From Frankiales bacterium (lineage in GTDB: Bacteria > Actinomycetota > Actinomycetes > Mycobacteriales > SCTD01): 12,890 nt of DNA. The notes under the pieces are model-generated. The model was given only the letters and a program-made list of their open reading frames with translations. It did no database searches and was not told the origin of the DNA. Both the position numbers and the translations under genes were made by a program. Each line of letters starts with the position of its first letter. The stretch's first letter is position 1. This document shows positions 7,386 through 12,890 of the stretch, piece after piece. Location of the stretch: NCBI GenBank assembly GCA_025464695.1, contig JAODNQ010000172.1, forward strand, positions 1 through 12,890. The letters are read 5' to 3'.

Positions 7386-7856
7386 GTGAAGCGCGCTCTG
7401 CTCCTGCTGCCCCTGCTCCTGCTCCCCACCGCGTGCAGCGGAGGTGGCGACGACGACGGCGGCAAGGCCGCGTACCTGACGCAGGCGGAGGCGGTCTGCA
7501 AGAAGGCCAACGACGCGCAAGCGGCCACCAAGACTCCGGCGTCGGCCGAGGCGATCCCGGCGTACGTGCGCCAGGTCGTGACGATCGCCAGCGACGCCTC
7601 CGCCGAGCTCAACGCGATCGAGCCGCCCGAGAAGGACGCGGCCGAGCTCGACGAGCGGCTGCTGGCACCGCTGCGCGACCAGGTCGGCAAGGGGCAGGCC
7701 TTCGCCAAGCAGGTCGACGAGACCGCGGCCGAGGGCGACACCTCGGCCGTGCTCAAGCTGATCGGGTCGGCGCCGCTGCAGCCCACGGCGGACCTGGAGT
7801 GGATGAAGGGCTACGGCTTCGACGAGTGCGTGAAGGCGGCCGACACGTCCAGCTGA
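7386..7856 (+). CDS. Small lipoprotein with a conserved cysteine pair, function unknown
   Basis: A 156-residue protein from GTG 7386, 12 nt behind the methyltransferase stop, so probably in the same transcript; the ribosome binding site is weak. The N-terminus (MKRALLLLPLLLLPTAC) is a lipoprotein signal peptide with the lipobox cysteine at Cys17. The proline at -3 is less usual than Leu/Val, but the overall pattern is typical of actinobacteria. A Gly/Asp-rich linker leads into an alpha-helical, Ala/Glu/Lys-rich body. Two further cysteines, Cys38 (AEAVCKKAND) and Cys148 (GFDECVKAAD), bracket the domain and probably form a disulfide. Many small actinobacterial lipoproteins share this 'C-x-x-A-N ... 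G-F-x-x-C' layout; none that I can name has a firm function. Expected location is the outer face of the membrane. Confidence 0.8.
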   Translation: MKRALLLLPLLLLPTACSGGGDDDGGKAAYLTQAEAVCKKANDAQAATKTPASAEAIPAYVRQVVTIASDASAELNAIEPPEKDAAELDERLLAPLRDQVGKGQAFAKQVDETAAEGDTSAVLKLIGSAPLQPTADLEWMKGYGFDECVKAADTSS

Positions 7857-7901
7857 CCGGGGTGACCCGGCTCACGGAAGGTTGTCCGGCTCCACCGCCT
7901 T

Positions 7902-7925
7902 GGTGCTTGCAAGAGCAACAGCACC
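7902..7925. promoter_or_regulatory. Inverted repeat upstream of the second Old Yellow Enzyme gene
   Basis: GGTGCT (7902-7907) and AGCACC (7920-7925) form perfect 6-bp arms around a 12-nt centre. The palindrome CTTGCAAG (7906-7913) overlaps the left arm. The element ends 16 nt before the ATG at 7942 and just before the GAGGAG ribosome binding site, so it could be a repressor operator or a leader hairpin. Confidence 0.3.
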
Positions 7926-7941
7926 GACCGCGAGGAGCCCC

Positions 7942-9000
<1,059 letters not shown>

Positions 9001-9008
9001 TCGGCACC

Positions 9009-9024
9009 GGGCGCGACCGCGCCC
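9009..9024 (+). terminator. Short GC hairpin after the second Old Yellow Enzyme gene
   Basis: GGGCGCG (9009-9015) pairs with CGCGCCC (9018-9024); realistically this is a 6-bp stem with a 4-nt loop. It lies 8 nt after the stop codon and has no U-tract. It may act together with the larger hairpin downstream. Confidence 0.4.
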
Positions 9025-9032
9025 CCTCTACT

Positions 9033-9067
9033 CGGCGCCCGTCCCTGCGACCCAGGGGCGGGCGTCG
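9033..9067 (+). terminator. Strong intrinsic-terminator-like hairpin
   Basis: Bases 9033-9047 pair with 9053-9067 in a 15-bp stem containing two G-U wobbles (9035/9065 and 9042/9058) and a 5-nt loop (CGACC). There is no U-tract, which is common for terminators of high-GC actinobacteria. It sits between the Old Yellow Enzyme and ligase genes, where transcription would be expected to stop. Confidence 0.65.
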
Positions 9068-9077
9068 TGCTGCCGTG

Positions 9078-9129
9078 TGCACGCCGGCGCACCCATCCCC
9101 TCCTCGTTGCACGCCTGCTGCACCATCCC
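9078..9129. promoter_or_regulatory. Pair of imperfect direct repeats with internal dyads, candidate operator of the ligase gene
   Basis: TGCACGCC occurs at 9078-9085 and 9108-9115, exactly 30 bp apart. In both copies it continues into a related GCACC(C)ATCCC ending (9086-9099 and 9116-9129). Each copy has local dyad symmetry (GTGC/GCAC in the first, GCA/TGC in the second). The second copy lies about 20 bp upstream of the candidate -10 at 9149, close to the -35 region, and 30 bp is about three helical turns. Confidence 0.4.
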
Positions 9130-9148
9130 GCCCCCGCGGGCACCTGCG

Positions 9149-9154
9149 TAGGGT
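9149..9154 (+). promoter_or_regulatory. Candidate -10 element (TAGGGT) for the acyl-CoA ligase gene
   Basis: TAGGGT fits TANNNT and lies 36 nt before the ATG at 9191, giving a leader of about 30 nt that contains GGGAG (9181-9185). No good -35 box is seen; the repeat pair upstream occupies that region. Confidence 0.4.
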
Positions 9155-9190
9155 CCGCCTGGTCAGTCCGCCGGACCACCGGGAGCCCGC

Positions 9191-10810
9191 ATGACCCGCA
9201 CGACCTCCCCGCTGCAGGACCTCGCGCAGACCCGCCGACGTGCCCGCCGCCAGCAGCTCGGCGACCTGCTCCACCGGTCGGCCGCCCGGTACCCGGACAA
9301 GCTGGCCCTCGTCGGCGGCGACGACCGCTTCACCTACGCGGAGCTCGACGCGCTGGTGAACCGGCTGGCGAACGGCGTGGCCGCGGCCGGTGTGGCGAAG
9401 GGCGAGCGGCTGGCGCTGCTGGCCCACAACAGCTGGCAGGTCGCGGCGCTGACCTTCGCGGCGGCCCGGCTCGGCGTCGTCCTGGTCCCGGTGAACTTCA
9501 TGCTGACGGGGCCGGAGGTCGCGTTCATCCTCGAGCACAGCGGGGCGGTCGGCATCGTCGTCGAGGACGCGCTCGTACCGGTGGCGGAGGAGGCCCTCGA
9601 GGGCAACAGCTCGGTCCGCGTGCGCGCCACGATCGGCAACGCGGCCGCGGGCTGGACCGACCTCGCCGACTGGGTCGCCCACCCCGACGACACCGAGCCG
9701 GAGCTCGACCTCGACGACGACGCCCCGCTGCAGCTCATGTACACGAGCGGCACGGAGTCGCGCCCGAAGGGCGTCGTCATGACCTCCCGCATGCTGGTCG
9801 CGCAGTACGTCAGCTGCGTCGTCGACGGCGGCATGGAGGCCTCCGACGTCGAGGTCCACGCGCTGCCGCTCTACCACTGCGCGCAGCTGCACTGCTTCCT
9901 CGTGCCCGACGTCTACCTCGGCGCGACGAGCATCGTGCTGCCCGGCGCGGAGCCCGGGGCGCTGCTGCGCACCATCGCGGCCGAGCGGGTGACCAAGCTG
10001 TTCGCCCCGCCCACGGTGTGGATCTCGCTGCTGCGCCACCCCGACTTCGACACCACCGACCTGTCCAGCCTGCGCAAGGGCTACTACGGCGCGAGCGCCA
10101 TGCCGGTGCAGGTGCTGCACGAGATCCTCGAGCGGCTGCCGGACGTCCGCATGTGGAACTTCTACGGGCAGACCGAGATGGCCCCGGTCGCGACGATCCT
10201 GCCGCCGGAGGAGCAGCTGAGCCACGCCGGCTCGGCCGGGCGGGCGGTGCTGAACGTCGAGACGATCGTGGTCGACGACGACGGCGTCGAGGTGCCGCGC
10301 GGTGAGGTCGGCGAGATCGTCCACCGGGGCCCGCACGCCACGCCGGGCTACTGGCAGGACGACGCGAAGACGGCCGAGGCCTTCGCGCACGGCTGGTTCC
10401 ACTCCGGCGACCTCGGGGTGGTCAGCGAGAGCGGGCACCTCGCCGTGGTCGACCGCAAGAAGGACATGATCAAGACGGGCGGCGAGAACGTCGCGAGCCG
10501 GGAGGTGGAGGAGGTCCTCTACACCCACCCCGACGTCGCGGAGGTGGCGGTCTTCGGCGTCTCGCACCCGACCTGGATCGAGGCGGTCACCGCGGTCGTG
10601 GTGCCCAAGCAGGGGTCGGGGCTGACGGCGGAGGTGCTGACCGCGCACGCCAAGGAGCGGCTGGCGGGCTACAAGCGCCCCAAGTACGTGCGCATCGTGG
10701 ACGCGCTGCCGAAGAACCCCAGCGGCAAGATCCTCAAGCGCGAGCTCCGGGACACCTTCGCCGGCCTGGCTGACCAATCGGTCACAGGTTCTGGTGATAC
10801 CGGCCAGTAA
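9191..10810 (+). CDS. Acyl-CoA synthetase (AMP-forming, FadD-like)
   Basis: A 539-residue ANL-superfamily ligase that activates a carboxylic acid to acyl-AMP and then acyl-CoA. ATG 9191 has GGGAG 5 nt upstream. All core motifs are present in order: the phosphate-binding loop YTSGTESRPKG (184-194), FYGQTEM (324-330), GWFHSGD (401-407, ribose-binding Asp407), hinge region DRKKDMIKTGGENV (421-434) and NPSGKILKREL with the catalytic Lys513. Length and the TSGTESRPKG variant fit medium/long-chain fatty-acyl-CoA ligases of actinobacteria rather than acetyl-CoA synthetase, but chain length cannot be read from the sequence. The gene stops 69 nt before phaC on the same strand, so it may supply CoA thioesters to, or recycle acids from, the PHA cycle. 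Its last ~15 codons contain two palindromes that may belong to the phaC control region. Confidence 0.92.
   Translation: MTRTTSPLQDLAQTRRRARRQQLGDLLHRSAARYPDKLALVGGDDRFTYAELDALVNRLANGVAAAGVAKGERLALLAHNSWQVAALTFAAARLGVVLVPVNFMLTGPEVAFILEHSGAVGIVVEDALVPVAEEALEGNSSVRVRATIGNAAAGWTDLADWVAHPDDTEPELDLDDDAPLQLMYTSGTESRPKGVVMTSRMLVAQYVSCVVDGGMEASDVEVHALPLYHCAQLHCFLVPDVYLGATSIVLPGAEPGALLRTIAAERVTKLFAPPTVWISLLRHPDFDTTDLSSLRKGYYGASAMPVQVLHEILERLPDVRMWNFYGQTEMAPVATILPPEEQLSHAGSAGRAVLNVETIVVDDDGVEVPRGEVGEIVHRGPHATPGYWQDDAKTAEAFAHGWFHSGDLGVVSESGHLAVVDRKKDMIKTGGENVASREVEEVLYTHPDVAEVAVFGVSHPTWIEAVTAVVVPKQGSGLTAEVLTAHAKERLAGYKRPKYVRIVDALPKNPSGKILKRELRDTFAGLADQSVTGSGDTGQ
10771..10784. promoter_or_regulatory. Perfect palindrome, candidate TetR-type operator upstream of phaC
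   Basis: TGACCAATCGGTCA has perfect 5-bp arms (TGACC/GGTCA) around AATC. It lies in the last codons of the ligase gene, about 95 bp before the phaC start. TGACC-N4-GGTCA is the sort of dyad bound by TetR-family repressors; the regulator is not in the window. Confidence 0.45.
10797..10810. promoter_or_regulatory. Second palindrome over the ligase stop codon, candidate operator
   Basis: ATACCGGCCAGTAA is a near-perfect palindrome: its core TACCGGCCAGTA differs from its own reverse complement at one symmetric pair. It overlaps the TAA stop of the ligase. Its centre is 26 bp from the centre of the TGACC/GGTCA palindrome, and its sequence is different, so it would suit another regulator or a second class of site. 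Confidence 0.4.
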
Positions 10811-10879
10811 CCGGCACATTGCGAGGACGTCCTACTAGTTCGCGCCCTTCGCCCGCTCGGCCGACTCCTCGGAGCCCTC

Positions 10880-12526
10880 GTGACCCTCGCCCTCCTCGAC
10901 GGTGCCGGTGCGGCACCCGCGCCCGCCCCCACGCTCTCCGTCACCGCCGTCCTCGGTCAGGCCCTGCCGCTGGCGAAGGGCGTGGCCCGGCTCGCCGGGG
11001 ACCTCGGCAAGGTCGTCGTCGGGACGGCCGAGCTCGCGCCGGGGCCCCGCGACCGGCGCTTCGCCGACCCCGCCTGGAGCGAGAACCCGCTGTTCCGGCG
11101 CCTCGCCCAGGGCTACGTCGCCGTCGGCGACAGCCTGGCCCGGGCCGTCGACGCGCTCGAGGAGAACGGCGTCGACTGGCGCGACCTCGAGCGCGCCCGG
11201 TTCGCCGCGACCCTGGCGACCAGTGCGCTGTCGCCGACCAACAGCCTGATCAACCCGGTCGTGCTGAAGACCGCCTTCGACACCGGCGGCGCCAGCCTCC
11301 TGCGGGGCCTGGCCAACGCGCTCGGCGACCTCCGCCACAACGGCGGGCTCCCGGCCCAGACCGACCGCACCGCCTTCACGGTGGGCCAGGAGCTGGCCGT
11401 GACCCCCGGCGTCGTCGTCCACCGCGACGAGGTCGCGGAGATCATCGCCTACACGCCCACGACGCCGCAGGTGCACGCCCGGCCCCTCGTGGTCGTGCCG
11501 CCGCCGATCGGGCGGTACTACTTCCTCGACCTGCGCCCCGGCCGCAGCTTCGTCGAGCACGCCGTCGCGCAGGGCCTGCAGGTCTTCCTCATCAGCTGGC
11601 GCAACCCGGGCAAGGAGCAGGCCGACTGGGACCTCGACACCTACTGCGCCCGGATCCTGTCGGCGATCGACGTCGTGACAGACCTGACCGGCTCGCCCGA
11701 CGTCAACACGCTCGGCTTCTGCGCCGGCGGCATCCTGCAGACCGCGGTCCTCAACCACCTCGCCGCCACCGGCGAGACGGGCAGGATCGCCAGCGCCTCC
11801 TACGGCGTCACGCTGCTCGACTTCGACGTGCCGGCCCCGCTCGGCGCCTTCTCGTTCGCCCAGCTGCTCAAGCTCGCCGGCGAGGGCTCGCACCGCAGCG
11901 GCGTCCTCAAGGCGAGCACGCTCGCCACCCTGTTCGCCTTCATGCGCCCGGACGACCTGGTCTTCAACTACGTCGTCGACGGCTGGCTGCTCGGCAAGCG
12001 GCCCCCGGTCTTCGACATCCTGGCGTGGAGCGTCGACGGCACCAACCTCCCGGCCGGCCTGCACCAGCAGTTCCTCGACCTGTTCGAGAACAACACGCTG
12101 GTCCGGTCCAGCGCCCTGAAGGTGCTCGGCAGCGCGCTGGACCTGTCGAAGGTCAGCCTGCCCACGTTCGTGACCGGCGCGCTCAACGACCACCTGACCC
12201 CCTGGGCCGGCTGCTACCGCACCACGCAGCTGATCGACGGCGACAGCACCTTCGTGCTCAGCAACTCCGGGCACATCGCCAGCCTCGTCAACCCGCCCGG
12301 CAACCCGAAGGCGTCCTACTACGTGGGCGGCCAGGACGGCGCGGACGCCGCCACGTGGCAGGCCACCGCGACGAAGAAGACCGGCTCCTGGTGGACCGAG
12401 TGGGCCGGCTGGGTGCTCGAGCGCTCCGGCGACCTGCAGGACGCCGTCGACCCGGCTGCGCGCTTCCCGGTGCTCGAGGCGGCGCCCGGCTCCTACGTCG
12501 TGGACCGCGTCCCCGCGGCCCGGTAG
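10880..12526 (+). CDS. phaC: Polyhydroxyalkanoate synthase (PhaC)
   Basis: A 548-residue polymerase that joins (R)-3-hydroxyacyl-CoA units into PHA polyester at the granule surface. GTG 10880 is preceded by GGAG (10871-10874). The N-terminal region has the PHA synthase features ENPLFRRLAQGY (about 69-80) and SPTNSLINP (119-127). The catalytic alpha/beta-hydrolase domain contains PPPIGRYYFLDL and the lipase-like box GFCAGG with nucleophile Cys281. Asp437 (NDHLTPW) and His465 (SGHIASLVNPPGNPKASYY) complete the triad. The Asp-to-His spacing of 28 equals that of Cupriavidus necator PhaC (Asp480/His508), and Cys-to-Asp is 156 against 161. Its length and the absence of phaE or phaR beside it point to a class I or II enzyme acting alone. 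It is convergent with phaZ and follows an acyl-CoA ligase. Two palindromes just upstream are candidate operators. The monomer range cannot be predicted. Confidence 0.95.
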   Translation: MTLALLDGAGAAPAPAPTLSVTAVLGQALPLAKGVARLAGDLGKVVVGTAELAPGPRDRRFADPAWSENPLFRRLAQGYVAVGDSLARAVDALEENGVDWRDLERARFAATLATSALSPTNSLINPVVLKTAFDTGGASLLRGLANALGDLRHNGGLPAQTDRTAFTVGQELAVTPGVVVHRDEVAEIIAYTPTTPQVHARPLVVVPPPIGRYYFLDLRPGRSFVEHAVAQGLQVFLISWRNPGKEQADWDLDTYCARILSAIDVVTDLTGSPDVNTLGFCAGGILQTAVLNHLAATGETGRIASASYGVTLLDFDVPAPLGAFSFAQLLKLAGEGSHRSGVLKASTLATLFAFMRPDDLVFNYVVDGWLLGKRPPVFDILAWSVDGTNLPAGLHQQFLDLFENNTLVRSSALKVLGSALDLSKVSLPTFVTGALNDHLTPWAGCYRTTQLIDGDSTFVLSNSGHIASLVNPPGNPKASYYVGGQDGADAATWQATATKKTGSWWTEWAGWVLERSGDLQDAVDPAARFPVLEAAPGSYVVDRVPAAR

Positions 12527-12537
12527 TCGCTTCCCGG

Positions 12538-12569
12538 CCTCCGCGCCCTGGTCACCCAGCGCGCGGAGG
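12538..12569. terminator. Shared hairpin terminator between convergent phaC and phaZ
   Basis: CCTCCGCGC (12538-12546) pairs perfectly with GCGCGGAGG (12561-12569). Inside, CTGG (12548-12551) pairs with CCAG (12556-12559) around a TCAC loop. The stem lies in the 43-nt gap between the two stop codons and is symmetric, so it can end transcripts from both directions. There is no strong U-tract on either side. Confidence 0.7.
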
Positions 12570-12890
12570 TCAGGCCTGCGGCGCCCGGTCCTGGAAGGGG
12601 CCCTCGCCGCGGTCGACGACGTCGAGGAACCGGGTCACGGCCTGCGCCGCCACCCCGACGTCCTGCAGCAGGAACAGGTGCCCGCCCGGGACCAGCTGCA
12701 TCGTCGCGCCCCGGATCTCGCGCGACAGGATGCGGCCGTTGCGCTCGGGGGCGAGCTGGTCGCCGCGGCCCGACAGCACCAGCACGGGCAGGCGCAGCGT
12801 CTTGAGCCACGCGCGGCTGGACCAGCCCGTGATCGCGTACAGCTGGTGGGCGTAGCCGCGGACGCTCGGCGGCCGCTGGCGCCGGGCGCC
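12570..12890 (-). CDS. phaZ: Intracellular PHA depolymerase (PhaZ), C-terminal part, cut by the window edge
   Basis: On the minus strand the frame is open from base 12890 to TGA at 12572-12570, giving the last 106 residues; the start lies outside the window. It is the C-terminal half of an alpha/beta-hydrolase: RPPSVRGYAHQLYAITGW, then LRLPVLVLSGRGDQLAPERN with the acid residue of the triad (GRGDQLAP), then VPGGHLFLLQD with the catalytic His (GGHLFL). This RPPS-x-RGY ... GW-x-S ... GHLFL order closely matches medium-chain-length PHA depolymerase PhaZ of Pseudomonas, which hydrolyses stored PHA inside the cell. The nucleophile Ser box would lie beyond the window. Convergence with phaC strongly supports a role in PHA turnover; a generic alpha/beta-hydrolase is the alternative. 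Confidence 0.82.
   Translation of the reverse strand, partial: GARRQRPPSVRGYAHQLYAITGWSSRAWLKTLRLPVLVLSGRGDQLAPERNGRILSREIRGATMQLVPGGHLFLLQDVGVAAQAVTRFLDVVDRGEGPFQDRAPQA

Noticed and set aside
7857..7870. CCGGG-GTGA-CCCGG hairpin directly after the lipoprotein stop codon
   Set aside because: The stem is only 5 bp and there is no U-tract. It is too weak to call a terminator in DNA this GC-rich.
7882..7941. TTG start 20 codons upstream in the second Old Yellow Enzyme frame
   Set aside because: ATG 7942 has a good GAGGAG and a family-typical N-terminus. The upstream stretch contains an inverted repeat and looks like a leader.
10831..10842. CCTACTAGTT as a -10 element for phaC
   Set aside because: It does not fit TANNNT and has no -35 partner; the palindromic ACTAGT inside it is short enough to be chance.
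10819..12855. Open frame of about 678 codons on the plus strand overlapping phaC in another frame
   Set aside because: The translation is Arg/Pro-rich and lies over the catalytically complete phaC gene; it is a shadow frame.

Overview
The window is very GC-rich, its codons mostly end in G or C, and GTG and TTG starts are frequent. It carries a mycothiol-dependent-enzyme family protein, a DUF222/13E12-type gene and several actinobacterial-style secreted or lipid-anchored proteins. All of this points to a high-GC actinobacterium (Actinomycetota). The sequence does not fix the order; soil or plant-associated lineages such as Nocardioides or Geodermatophilales relatives are only a guess. No rRNA, tRNA, CRISPR array, transposase or phage gene is visible, and the window looks like ordinary chromosome.

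Left part (1-5400). The N-terminal part of a DUF222/HNH-type protein runs off the left edge on the minus strand, followed by about 445 bases without a convincing gene. On the plus strand come a secreted repeat protein, a maleylpyruvate-isomerase/DinB-type (MDMPI) protein 13 nt behind it, and a superfamily 2 DEAD/DEAH-type helicase with its own candidate promoter. The helicase ends in an exact short tandem duplication and converges on a small minus-strand membrane protein.

Middle part (5480-9000). A YqjM-like class III Old Yellow Enzyme, a TrmH/SpoU RNA methyltransferase (TTG start overlapping the preceding TGA stop) and a small two-cysteine lipoprotein form a compact plus-strand cluster. A second, different Old Yellow Enzyme (NemA/class I type) follows with its own ribosome binding site. 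A strong hairpin terminator region closes this block.

Right part (9000-12890). This looks like a polyhydroxyalkanoate (PHA) locus: a FadD-like acyl-CoA ligase, a PHA synthase (phaC, catalytic Cys281/Asp437/His465) and, convergent to it, the 3' end of an intracellular PHA depolymerase (phaZ). phaC and phaZ share a hairpin that can terminate both. The ligase could feed acyl-CoA into the polymer cycle or reactivate acids released by PhaZ; that link is inferred from position. The most interesting non-coding signals are here: a 30-bp-spaced pair of imperfect repeats with dyad symmetry upstream of the ligase, and two different palindromes 26 bp apart at the ligase-phaC junction, all candidate repressor operators. 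I found no clearly undescribed multi-gene system; the findings are mostly regulatory elements and family oddities.
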